This document shows, in pieces, positions 55,301 to 62,740 of a stretch of 64,000 bases of DNA. How positions within the stretch are numbered: the first letter of the stretch is position 1; every line of letters starts with the position of its first letter. Location: the NCBI RefSeq assembly GCF_031885415.1, contig NZ_CP116871.1, forward strand, positions 806,001-870,000, in the 5' to 3' direction. The translations under genes were made by a program, and so were the position numbers. The notes beneath the pieces are model-generated. The model did no database searches and had not been told where the DNA came from. It saw nothing but the letters and a program-made list of their open reading frames with translations. The DNA comes from Microbacterium forte (GTDB lineage Bacteria > Actinomycetota > Actinomycetes > Actinomycetales > Microbacteriaceae).

Positions 55301-56074
55301 TCAGACTCCTTCCGCAGCGACGGTGCGTCGCTCGATGCGCTTCGGGATGTCAGTGCCGACCTCGACGACGCGATGCACGAAGACACCGGGCAGATGGATG
55401 CGGTCCGGGTCCAGCTCGCCCGGTTCCACGAGCTGCTCGACCTGCGCGATGCAGACTCGTCCGGCCATCGCCGCGAGCGGATTGAAGTTGCGGGCCGCCT
55501 TGTTGAAGATCAGATTGCCGTGCCTGTCCCCCGCCAGCGCGTGCACCAGTGCGAAGTCGGTGGTGATGGCCTCCTCGAGCACATGGTCACGTGGGCCTGC
55601 CGGCGTGTCGAAGGAGCGCACGTCCTTGGGCGGGGACCCCACCGCAACGCTGCCGTCGGGGTTGTAGCGCCGAGGAAGCCCACCCTCGGCAACCTGCGTG
55701 CCGACACCGGTCTGCGTGAAGAACGCCGCGATCCCCGATCCTCCCGCACGAAGCTTCTCGGCCAGCGTTCCCTGCGGCGTCAGCTCGAGTTCGAGCTCGC
55801 CCGAGAGGAACTGCCGCTCGAACTCCTTGTTCTCGCCGACGTACGAGGACGTCATCTTGCGGATGCGTCCGGCAGCGAGCAGGATGCCGAGACCCCAGTC
55901 GTCGACTCCGCAGTTGTTGCTGACGACACTGAGTCCTGCCGTGCCCTGAGCGAGCAGCGCCTCGATCAGTGCGATCGGGTTGCCGGAGAGTCCGAAACCT
56001 CCGACGGCGAGGGAAGCACCGTCTCCGATGTCTGCGACCGCCTCCGCGGCATTCGCCCACTGCTTGTCGATCAC
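55301..56074 (-). CDS. Succinyl-CoA:3-ketoacid CoA-transferase subunit A
   Basis: A 257-residue alpha subunit with the CoA-binding [68 protein letters not shown] and [11 protein letters not shown]. It is the first gene of the acetoacetate operon and divergent from an IclR regulator, which is the probable controller. Confidence 0.9.
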   Translation of the reverse strand: MIDKQWANAAEAVADIGDGASLAVGGFGLSGNPIALIEALLAQGTAGLSVVSNNCGVDDWGLGILLAAGRIRKMTSSYVGENKEFERQFLSGELELELTPQGTLAEKLRAGGSGIAAFFTQTGVGTQVAEGGLPRRYNPDGSVAVGSPPKDVRSFDTPAGPRDHVLEEAITTDFALVHALAGDRHGNLIFNKAARNFNPLAAMAGRVCIAQVEQLVEPGELDPDRIHLPGVFVHRVVEVGTDIPKRIERRTVAAEGV

Positions 56075-56140
56075 GCATTCTCCTTCGAAAGACGTACCTG
56101 TTCAGCATCCGCCTCTCCGGCCCCGGAAGATAGGCGGCTC

Positions 56141-56176
56141 TTGCGATGTGGACGCATCAGGGCCTAGCGTCCACAT
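56141..56176 (+). promoter_or_regulatory. IclR promoter and operator
   Basis: TTGCGA (56141-56146), an 18-base spacer, TAGCGT (56165-56170), then seven bases to ATG 56178, without a Shine-Dalgarno. ATGTGGACGC (56146-56155) and GCGTCCACAT (56167-56176) form a perfect 10-bp inverted repeat with an 11-base gap, spanning from the -35 to the predicted +1. Confidence 0.72.
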
Positions 56177-56177
56177 T

Positions 56178-56963
56178 ATGGAATCCGCCGTCGTCGTTCC
56201 GGGAACGCAAGCGATCGCCCGCGCCGCGAAGCTCCTCCGACTGGTCACCTCCAGCGGGCATGACGGTGCGTCGCTGCAAGACCTCGCACGAGCCGCTGAG
56301 CTGTCTCGCTCCACCGCCCATCGGCTCCTGTCCGCGCTGCGCGCGGAAGGCCTGGTCGACCGTGATGAGTCCACCGCTCGCTGGATGCCGGGCCCGGAGC
56401 TGTTCCTCATGGGATCGGTCGCGGCCGCGCGCTACGACGTGACCGCCCTCGCTCGGGACATCGTTCGATCACTCGCGGTCAAGACGGAGGAGAGCGCCTT
56501 CCTCTCCGTGCGCAGGGCAGACGAGACTGTATGCCTGCTCCGCGAGGAAGGGTCCTTCCCGATCCGGTCGTTCGTGCTGAGCGAGGGCGTCCGGTTCCCT
56601 CTCGGCGTGGCAAGCGCCGGCCTCGCCATCCTGGCCTTCCTGCCTGACCACGATGTGGACGCCTATCTCGAACGGCATCCCGACCTGGAGACGGCGTGGG
56701 GCCGGTCACACGGCGCTCGCCCCCTGCGTACACGCCTCGCGGAGACGAAGGAGCGGGGTTACGCGGTGAATGCCGGTCTCATCGTCGAGGGCAGCTGGGG
56801 CATCGGTGCAGCGGTCTTCGATCGGTCGGGGAGGCCTGAATGGGCCCTCAGCCTGACCGGCGTGGGGTTCCGCTTCGAACCCGATCGGATCGGCGACCTC
56901 GGCAGGACGCTCCTCGCCCACGCGCACCAGCTCTCCGCGCGGATCGCAGGGGCACGGCGCTGA
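56178..56963 (+). CDS. IclR-family transcriptional regulator
   Basis: A 261-residue regulator. The winged helix (about 10-70) reads AIARAAKLLRLVTSSGHDGASLQDLARAAELSRSTAHRLLSALRAEGLV. The C-terminal effector domain has FPLGVASAGLAILAFLP and GYAVNAGLIVEGSWGIGAAVFD. It is divergent from the SCOT-thiolase operon, and the inverted repeat between them is a good candidate binding site. Ligand unknown, probably acetoacetate or a related acid. Confidence 0.9.
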   Translation: MESAVVVPGTQAIARAAKLLRLVTSSGHDGASLQDLARAAELSRSTAHRLLSALRAEGLVDRDESTARWMPGPELFLMGSVAAARYDVTALARDIVRSLAVKTEESAFLSVRRADETVCLLREEGSFPIRSFVLSEGVRFPLGVASAGLAILAFLPDHDVDAYLERHPDLETAWGRSHGARPLRTRLAETKERGYAVNAGLIVEGSWGIGAAVFDRSGRPEWALSLTGVGFRFEPDRIGDLGRTLLAHAHQLSARIAGARR

Positions 56964-56996
56964 CCTGATCTGACCTGACCCGACCTGACCTGACCT
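56961..56996. repeat. Tandem TGACC pentamer array
   Basis: Seven near-perfect copies of TGACC (with TGATC and CGACC variants) run from the IclR stop codon to 56996. The array ends just upstream of the MarR promoter and could provide its -35 (TGACCT). Confidence 0.65.
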
Positions 56997-57002
56997 CAGT
57001 AC

Positions 57003-57030
57003 ATACCAACGGGTATATACTCGGTGGTAT
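57003..57030 (+). promoter_or_regulatory. MarR promoter and paired operators
   Basis: ATACC-AACG-GGTAT (57003-57016) is followed directly by ATACTCGGTGGTAT (57017-57030), a second imperfect copy that runs into the ATG. TATACT (57016-57021) is a near-consensus -10, seven bases from ATG 57029, predicting a leaderless transcript blocked by its own product. Confidence 0.65.
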
Positions 57031-57466
57031 GAATCGTCAGGATGTCATTCCCTCACTCGTGCTCTCGGGGTACGCGCTCGGCCGCATCGCCGCGCAGGAC
57101 GCCGGCAACGACGCACCTGCCGCACAGTGGCGGGTGCTGAGCCTGCTCGAGCAGGCGGGGCCGAAGAGGGTCGGAGAGCTCGCGGCCGCGGCGCGCACGA
57201 CCCAACCCGGGATGACCCGGCTGATAGGGAATCTGGAGCGCGAGGGACTCGTGCTCCGCTCCCCCGACGCCGAGGACTCGCGCGCGATCGCCGTCGCCAT
57301 CACCGACCCAGGCTCCCGAGCGCTGCAGGCATGGCGCGAAGAGTTCCGCGACACTCTCGCTCCGCGCTTCGCCGACCTCGACGCCGACGAATGGGGCGTC
57401 CTGACCCGCGCTGCCGAGATCCTTGCAGCGCACACCACCACAGAGTCGACAGGAGCTACAGTGTGA
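57029..57466 (+). CDS. MarR-family transcriptional regulator
   Basis: A 145-residue winged-helix regulator: AAQWRVLSLLEQAGPKRVGELAAAARTTQPGMTRLIGNLEREGLVLRSPDAEDSRAIAVAIT carries the recognition helix and the DxR wing. The ATG lies inside a putative operator. Its stop overlaps the start of an MFS exporter (GTGTGA), making a classic self-regulated efflux pair. Confidence 0.9.
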   Translation: MNRQDVIPSLVLSGYALGRIAAQDAGNDAPAAQWRVLSLLEQAGPKRVGELAAAARTTQPGMTRLIGNLEREGLVLRSPDAEDSRAIAVAITDPGSRALQAWREEFRDTLAPRFADLDADEWGVLTRAAEILAAHTTTESTGATV

Positions 57467-58689
57467 ACACCCCCGCCACCTCCGTGTGGAAGCAGCCAGC
57501 CCAGGTGTGGGCCGTCGCATTCGCGTGCGTCGTCGCCTTCATGGGCATCGGACTGGTCGACCCGATCCTCCCGGCGATCGCTGAATCGCTCCAGGCGAGC
57601 CCGGTCCAGACCGAACTGCTGTTCACGAGCTACCTCGCGGTGACCGGACTGGCCATGCTCGTCACCAGCTGGATCTCGAGCCGCATCGGCGCGAAGAAGA
57701 CACTGCTGATCGGACTGGCGCTGATCGTCGTGTTCGCTCTCTTCTGCGCGCTCAGCGGCAGTGTCGACGCGATCATCGGCTTCCGCGCAGGGTGGGGTCT
57801 CGGCAACGCCCTGTTCATCTCCACCGCACTGGCGACGATCGTCGGATCGGCGACCGGAGGCAGCTCCGCGGCCATCGTCCTGTATGAGGCGGCTCTCGGC
57901 CTCGGCATCGCGATCGGCCCGCTCTTGGGCGGCCTCCTCGGCGAGCAGAGCTGGCGCGCACCGTTCTTCGGCGTCGTGGTGCTGATGGCGATCGCGTTCC
58001 TCGCGGTCCTCGTCCTTCTGCGCGGCCCCGCTGAGAAGCGCACACCGGTGCCGTTCTCGGCGCCTTTCAAGGCCCTCGGCCGCCCCGCCCTCGCCGTGCT
58101 CGCCACGGCGGCGTTCTTCTACAACATCGGGTTCTTCATCCTGCTCGCGTTCTCGCCGTTCCCCCTCGGCTTCGGAGCGATGGGGATCGGCTTCACCTTC
58201 TTCGGGTGGGGCATCGCGCTCGCGGTCACGAGCGTGTGGGTCGCACCGCTGCTCATGCGCCGGATGTCACGCACCCGTGTGATCCTCACGGTTCTCCCGC
58301 TTCTCGCCGTCGATCTGATCGTCGCCGGGTTCCTGGTGGAGTCGTCAACGGCACTCGTCGTCTGCATCGTCGTCGGCGGACTGCTGCTCGGAGTGATGAA
58401 CACCGTGCTCACTGAGGCTGTCATGGAGGCGACGGACCTGCCCCGATCGGTGGCCTCCTCGGCGTACTCCTCGGTGCGATTCCTCGGCGGAGCGATCGCT
58501 CCGCCGCTCGCGGCAGCCCTGTGGCACGCGTTCGACGCGACGGTCCCGTATCTCGTCGCAGCCGCCGCAGTGCTGGTCGCCGCGCTGACGATCTTCCTCG
58601 GACGCAGAATCCTCGCGCACATCGACGAAGAGCCGGATGACGCCACCGTCGAAGACGCCGAAGCGATCCTGCTGGGCGACGCCGCGTGA
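57463..58689 (+). CDS. MFS exporter
   Basis: A 408-residue transporter of about 12 segments, with FMGIGLVDPILPAIAESL in segment 1 and SSRIGAKKTLLIGLAL as motif A. The C-terminal tail is acidic (HIDEEPDDATVEDAEA). GTG 57463 has AGGAG seven bases upstream and overlaps the MarR stop. Probably exports a drug or toxic metabolite recognised by the MarR protein. Confidence 0.85.
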   Translation: MNTPATSVWKQPAQVWAVAFACVVAFMGIGLVDPILPAIAESLQASPVQTELLFTSYLAVTGLAMLVTSWISSRIGAKKTLLIGLALIVVFALFCALSGSVDAIIGFRAGWGLGNALFISTALATIVGSATGGSSAAIVLYEAALGLGIAIGPLLGGLLGEQSWRAPFFGVVVLMAIAFLAVLVLLRGPAEKRTPVPFSAPFKALGRPALAVLATAAFFYNIGFFILLAFSPFPLGFGAMGIGFTFFGWGIALAVTSVWVAPLLMRRMSRTRVILTVLPLLAVDLIVAGFLVESSTALVVCIVVGGLLLGVMNTVLTEAVMEATDLPRSVASSAYSSVRFLGGAIAPPLAAALWHAFDATVPYLVAAAAVLVAALTIFLGRRILAHIDEEPDDATVEDAEAILLGDAA

Positions 58690-58723
58690 GACTCGAGCCT
58701 GCTGCTTTCGATACCGTGGGGTC

Positions 58724-59197
58724 ATGAACGACCTCCCCGAGCGCAGCAGGCTCGTGCAGCAGCACCTCGTCGACGCCGGTGTCGCGGCAGAGATCCGCAT
58801 CCTGCCGGATTCCGCGCGGACTGCCCCCGAGGCTGCCGCCGCGATCGGATGCGATGTCTCCGCGATCGCGAACAGTCTCGTTTTCGTCGCCGACGGGACG
58901 CCGGTTCTCGTGATGACGAGCGGCGGTCACCGGGTCGACCTCGACGTCCTGGCGCGCAGCACCGGCGCGGCCACTATCGCGATGGCACCGGCATCCGTCG
59001 TGCGCGAGGCCACGGGCCAGGCGATCGGCGGAGTCGCCCCGGTCGGGCATCCGACGCGGCTGCGCACCTACATCGACGAGGATCTTCGCGAGCACGGAGA
59101 GATCTGGGCCGCAGCCGGGCACCCGCATACGGTGATGCCGCTGACCTTCGAGACCCTTCAGCACCTCACCGACGGAGACGTCATAGCGGTCGACTGA
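58724..59197 (+). CDS. YbaK/EbsC-family aminoacyl-tRNA deacylase
   Basis: A 157-residue protein with the INS/YbaK domain: TAPEAAAAIGCDVSAIANSLVFVADGTPVLVMTSGGHRVD, then GQAIGGVAPVGHP and EIWAAAGHPHTVMPLTFETL. Related proteins hydrolyse mischarged tRNA-Pro or tRNA-Cys in trans. TACCGT ends six bases before the ATG, suggesting a leaderless mRNA. Confidence 0.85.
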   Translation: MNDLPERSRLVQQHLVDAGVAAEIRILPDSARTAPEAAAAIGCDVSAIANSLVFVADGTPVLVMTSGGHRVDLDVLARSTGAATIAMAPASVVREATGQAIGGVAPVGHPTRLRTYIDEDLREHGEIWAAAGHPHTVMPLTFETLQHLTDGDVIAVD

Positions 59198-59204
59198 GCG
59201 ACCA

Positions 59205-59612
59205 CTACTTCACGGTCACCGTGATCTCGGCGGTCTGCTGATCGTCTGCGTCTTCGGGAACCGCCCCGCGGAACTCGTATTCGAACTGGATCACCGTCGT
59301 GCCGTCGCCGACCGGTGCGAACCGATACGAGACCTCGCTCGGAGCACCGGTCTCGCCGTCCTGGCCGAGGTAGCGGGATCGCTCATCGCCAGGCCCGAGC
59401 ACGGCCGGGTCTGGCTCGCGAGTGATCACCCACGCATCGCCGACTGTCGGATTGATCTCACCGAAGTCGACCACGAGGGCTTCTCCGGGCGCGAGCGTGA
59501 CCGATGAGGTCGTGTAGGCGACCGTCTTCTCGGCCGCAGAACAGCCCGTCAGTCCCAGACCGAGAGATGCTGCGACCGCCACGACGGCGCAGGCCTTCAC
59601 CAGTCTGCCCAT
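59205..59612 (-). CDS. Lipoprotein with possible chagasin-like (I42) fold
   Basis: A 135-residue protein. The signal peptide ends at the lipobox LTGC. The mature part contains INPTVGDAWVITREP, resembling the NPTTGY loop of chagasin-type cysteine-protease inhibitors, and late GTTVIQFEYEFRGAVPE, resembling the family's closing strand and loop. Resemblance is limited and the function is uncertain. ATG 59612 is chosen because GGGGG lies six bases upstream. Convergent with the YbaK gene. Confidence 0.65.
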   Translation of the reverse strand: MGRLVKACAVVAVAASLGLGLTGCSAAEKTVAYTTSSVTLAPGEALVVDFGEINPTVGDAWVITREPDPAVLGPGDERSRYLGQDGETGAPSEVSYRFAPVGDGTTVIQFEYEFRGAVPEDADDQQTAEITVTVK

Positions 59613-59683
59613 GGCCATCCCCCTAGCGTTTGCATCACGCTAGCGCACCGAGTGCATGATTCCCGGCATCTCCGTGGGTGCAG

Positions 59684-59717
59684 AAAAGCCCCGATGACTG
59701 GCGAGAGTCATCGAGGC
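59684..59717 (-). terminator. Terminator of tRNA-Lys
   Basis: On the minus strand, GCCTCGATGACT, loop, AGTCATCGGGGC and TTTT. It directly follows the 3' end of tRNA-Lys. Confidence 0.8.
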
Positions 59718-59724
59718 TGATCCG

Positions 59725-59797
59725 TGCACCCCCTCGGACTTGAACCGAGAACCCACTGATTAAGAGTCAGTTGCTCTGCCGATTGAGCTAGAGGTGC
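59725..59797 (-). tRNA. tRNA-Lys (anticodon CTT)
   Basis: The minus strand folds with acceptor GCACCTC against GGGGTGC (with a mismatch or wobble at the inner end), D arm AGCTCAATCGGCAGAGC, anticodon stem-loop CTGACTCTTAATCAG giving CTT, and T arm CTCGGTTCAAGTCCGAG. 73 nt with discriminator A. Confidence 0.95.
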
Positions 59798-59944
59798 GTG
59801 GCCCGGGAATTCCCCGGCCGAGGAATTACATTACCAGCGGATCGCCGCCGGACGAAATCGAGTCGGGTCGTCCGCGTCCGCCGCGCGTGTCGCCCCATGT
59901 CAAGCCCTCTCAGACTCCCTTGTTCAGGCGGTTATCCTGGATTC

Positions 59945-60742
59945 GTGACCGCCTCCCCCCGCGTCGACGACTTCTCTCGCGACCTCGCACTCGCCCTCCG
60001 ACTCGCCGATGCCGCCGACGCGCAATCCCTCCCCCGGTTCGACAGTCCCGACCTCGAGGTCTCGACCAAGGCCGACAACTCGCATGTCACGGACGCCGAC
60101 CTCGCGACCGAGCGGGCGATCCGCTCGCTCCTGGCGACCGAGCGGCCCGACGACGGCATCTTCGGCGAGGAGTTCGGCGCCGAGGGCAGCACCCACCGGC
60201 AGTGGATCATCGACCCGATCGACGGCACCGCCAACTTCCTCCGCGGAGTGCCGCTGTGGGGCACCATGATCGCCCTCGCGGTCGACGGAATCCCGCAGGT
60301 CGGCGTCGTCAGCATGCCTGCCATCGGACGCCGCTGGTGGGCCGCTGCAGGTTCAGGAGCGTGGACCGCCACGGACGCCGAGCCGCGCCGCATCCGAGCG
60401 TCCGCCGTGTCGTCTCTCGACGACGCCAGCGTCAGCTTCCAGAGCATCGCCCAGTGGGCTGAGTCCGGGCACATCGACCAGTTGCTGACGCTCGCCGATC
60501 GCGTGTGGCGCGATCGTGCGTACGGTGACATCTACGCATACATGCTCCTCGCCGAGGGGCGGATCGACATGGTCGCAGAGTTCGGCGTCAAGGAGTACGA
60601 CGTCGCCGCCGCTGTGCCGATCGTGCGGGAAGCCGGCGGTCGGATGACCGGGTTCGACGGTGCGGAGACGATCTCGGATCTCTCGACACTCGCCACCAAC
60701 GGCATCCTCCACGAGGCCTTCCTCGACCTCCTGCACGACTGA
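59945..60742 (+). CDS. hisN: Inositol-monophosphatase-family phosphatase (probable histidinol-phosphatase)
   Basis: A 265-residue Mg-dependent phosphatase. It has the motif GIFGEEFG (metal Glu), IDPIDGTANFLRGVPLWGTMIAL (DPIDGT) and VKEYDVAAAVPIVREAGG with the third metal Asp. In actinobacteria this subgroup often acts as histidinol-phosphate phosphatase (HisN); inositol-phosphate activity is the alternative. The GTG at 59945 lies six bases after TATCCT, so it is probably a leaderless mRNA. Confidence 0.8.
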   Translation: MTASPRVDDFSRDLALALRLADAADAQSLPRFDSPDLEVSTKADNSHVTDADLATERAIRSLLATERPDDGIFGEEFGAEGSTHRQWIIDPIDGTANFLRGVPLWGTMIALAVDGIPQVGVVSMPAIGRRWWAAAGSGAWTATDAEPRRIRASAVSSLDDASVSFQSIAQWAESGHIDQLLTLADRVWRDRAYGDIYAYMLLAEGRIDMVAEFGVKEYDVAAAVPIVREAGGRMTGFDGAETISDLSTLATNGILHEAFLDLLHD

Positions 60743-60764
60743 CCCCCCGATGAAGGCTCGCGCG

Positions 60765-61328
60765 ATGAACCGCTTCACCTCCGCCGCACTGGGCGCTCTG
60801 CTGCTCGCTGTCGCGCTCACCTCCTGTGCCGGGACGCCGGAGGGATCCGCCTCGCCCACTCCGGACGCGCCGAAACCCTCCCCCTCAGCCACAGCCGAGC
60901 CCGTGGCGTCTCCGAGCCCCACATCCGCGGCGGAGCCCACCTGCGACACGATCGTGTCGGCCGGCACGGTGAAGGTGCTCACCGATCAGGGGTGGACGTT
61001 CGAGGAGAAGGAATTCGTGGTCGGCGGCGTGACGCTCGCCGATGGTCTCCTCTGCTTCTGGGCCGACTACAGCGTCGCCTCCGACCATGGCCAGCTCTAC
61101 GGATGGTCGACGATCAGCGCAGAGGATGCCGCCTCCGCGCAGTCCTCCCTGCTGACAGAAGGCTGGACCCGGGAAGACGGCCCCGACGGCATCTACATCA
61201 CCGAGAACCCGCAGTTCGCGATGGGCACCGACGAAGACGGATACGGCATGACCTATCTGTTCGGCGACGGATGGGTCAAGTTCGCGGATACCCGCCAGGG
61301 TCTGATCCTGATCGAATGGGCCGGCTGA
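60765..61328 (+). CDS. Lipoprotein, unknown function
   Basis: A 187-residue lipoprotein: signal segment AALGALLLAVALTSC with lipobox LTSC, then a Ser/Pro/Thr-rich linker (about 20-60) typical of wall-spanning tethers, and a globular domain with two Cys and many aromatic residues. ATG 60765 is chosen because AAGG lies eight bases upstream; ATG 60750 is in frame. Starts 22 bases after the phosphatase gene, possibly cotranscribed. Confidence 0.72.
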   Translation: MNRFTSAALGALLLAVALTSCAGTPEGSASPTPDAPKPSPSATAEPVASPSPTSAAEPTCDTIVSAGTVKVLTDQGWTFEEKEFVVGGVTLADGLLCFWADYSVASDHGQLYGWSTISAEDAASAQSSLLTEGWTREDGPDGIYITENPQFAMGTDEDGYGMTYLFGDGWVKFADTRQGLILIEWAG

Positions 61329-61358
61329 CGGCACTCCAGTCCGCCCGTTTCGGTGCGC

Positions 61359-61673
61359 TCATCGCACCGGCGCGTCGATCACCTCGTCCACGAGGAGGAT
61401 GCCGCCGGTGGAGTTCACCGACTGCATGAGATCGTCGATCCAGCGTGGGTTCAGCTGCGGCTGCTCCGGCTCGTCGAAGGTGAAGCGCAGCGGGATCGAC
61501 GGGTGGATCCAGATGGTGGACCGCCCGCCGGGCTCTCCCTCGGGGTGGCGCCACGACAGCGTGAAGCTCTCCTGTCGGCGGAGCTTGGTCGCGATGACGA
61601 TCTTCAGATGCGCGAGTGCTCGATCCTCGATGTGGATCGGAACGTCGGACGCGCCATAGAACAGCGTTGCCAT
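61359..61673 (-). CDS. Small conserved protein (DUF7882-like)
   Basis: A 104-residue protein: MATLFYGASDVPIHIEDRALAHLKIVIATKLRR, then SFTLSW and STIWIHPSIPLRFTF. It matches my recollection of a small Microbacteriaceae family called DUF7882, whose function is unknown. TATTCT ends seven bases before ATG 61673, another likely leaderless start. Confidence 0.72.
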   Translation of the reverse strand: MATLFYGASDVPIHIEDRALAHLKIVIATKLRRQESFTLSWRHPEGEPGGRSTIWIHPSIPLRFTFDEPEQPQLNPRWIDDLMQSVNSTGGILLVDEVIDAPVR

Positions 61674-61680
61674 GCCAACC

Positions 61681-61686
61681 AGAATA
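61681..61686 (-). promoter_or_regulatory. -10 element of DUF7882-like gene
   Basis: TATTCT on the minus strand, seven bases from the ATG at 61673. No Shine-Dalgarno is present. Confidence 0.45.
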
Positions 61687-61760
61687 CTGATCGGACGGCG
61701 ATTGGTGCGCACGCGCCGCGGCCCCGAAGAGCCGATCATGAGCGGTGTATCGTCGCTCGC

Positions 61761-62615
61761 ATGGATTCGGAGCTCGCTGACATCGCGGTGACGCTCTACA
61801 CCGGTTCGCCGACCGAGTTCATCACCGCACGAAACGCCCGCGCCGCCGACACCGACGACCCCGCTCTCGCGGCCCGAATCCGAGCCTTGAAGAAGCCGTC
61901 GGTCGCGGCCTGGGTGGTGAACGTCTTCGCGCACGAACGCAGCTCGCAACTCGGAGAGGCGTTGCTACTCGCCGAAGAACTGCGCGAAGCGCAGGCGGAT
62001 CTGGACGCTCGCGCTCTCGCACAGCTCGGACGCGACCGGCGCGCCCTCACCAACAGGCTCGCCGCGGACGCCGCCGAACTCGCCGAAGCGCGCGGACAGC
62101 GCATCACGGCGTCGACGAGAGAGGCGGTGCAGCAGACCATCAGCGCCGCCTTCTTCGATCCGACCGCTGCGGCCGCCGTCGCGTCCGCTCGGTTGGTGCG
62201 GGAATTGGAACCCGCCGGCACGTTCGCAGACATCGCCGACAGCATCGTCGGCGGGGGCGCTCCCGACGCCCCCGCGGTCGCCGCCAAGCCTCTCGATGAG
62301 GTCAAGGCGCGCAGAGAACGACGGGACGCGGAACGGACCGTCAGAGAAGCGGAGAGGACGCACGATCGCGTGGTCCGCGAGGCGGCCACAACGGACCGGG
62401 CGCTCAGGGATGCATCCGTGCGTGTCGACGAGCTCGCACATCGCGAGCAGGAACTCGAGGCAGAACTGGCGAAGGTGCGGCGCGATGCGAAACGTGCACG
62501 AGGTGAGGCCGAGAAGGCGGAGACCGAGCAGGAAGCACTCGCGCAGCGCGTACGAGACGCGGAGGACGATCTCCGCGCTGCACGGGAAGCCCTCGACGGG
62601 CTCGCCAACGCCTGA
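61761..62615 (+). CDS. Coiled-coil protein, unknown function
   Basis: A 284-residue soluble protein. The N-terminal half is helical with FITARNARAADTDDPALAARIRALKKPSVAAWVVNVFAHERSSQLGEALLLAEELREAQ. The C-terminal 110 residues are almost wholly charged heptad-like sequence (ARRERRDAERTVREAERTHDRVVRE), predicting a long coiled coil. The NARAAG/KKPSxAAW pattern recalls a conserved actinobacterial family without an assigned function. TGTATC lies nine bases upstream of the ATG. Confidence 0.75.
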   Translation: MDSELADIAVTLYTGSPTEFITARNARAADTDDPALAARIRALKKPSVAAWVVNVFAHERSSQLGEALLLAEELREAQADLDARALAQLGRDRRALTNRLAADAAELAEARGQRITASTREAVQQTISAAFFDPTAAAAVASARLVRELEPAGTFADIADSIVGGGAPDAPAVAAKPLDEVKARRERRDAERTVREAERTHDRVVREAATTDRALRDASVRVDELAHREQELEAELAKVRRDAKRARGEAEKAETEQEALAQRVRDAEDDLRAAREALDGLANA

Positions 62616-62740
62616 TGTCAGCCTCTGATAGCCCGCCGGCGGAGACACGCGACGCAGAGCCCGCTCGTCAGTCAACCGATATTCTGTGTGTATCCTGAGC
62701 GCGGGACTCCACCGGCGGAGCCGAATTCACAAGGAGTGGC

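Noticed and set aside
53423..56074. Beta-ketoadipate operon (pcaIJF) instead of ketone-body use
   Set aside because: The thiolase active site (NKVCLSGLTAI, GMESMTRAPHLL) and the SCOT pattern in both transferase subunits fit acetoacetate metabolism better, and no other aromatic-pathway genes are adjacent.
56961..56996. Tandem repeat considered as a CRISPR array or origin iteron
   Set aside because: The unit is only five bases with no spacers, and no cas, rep or par genes are nearby. It is reported as a short tandem repeat instead.
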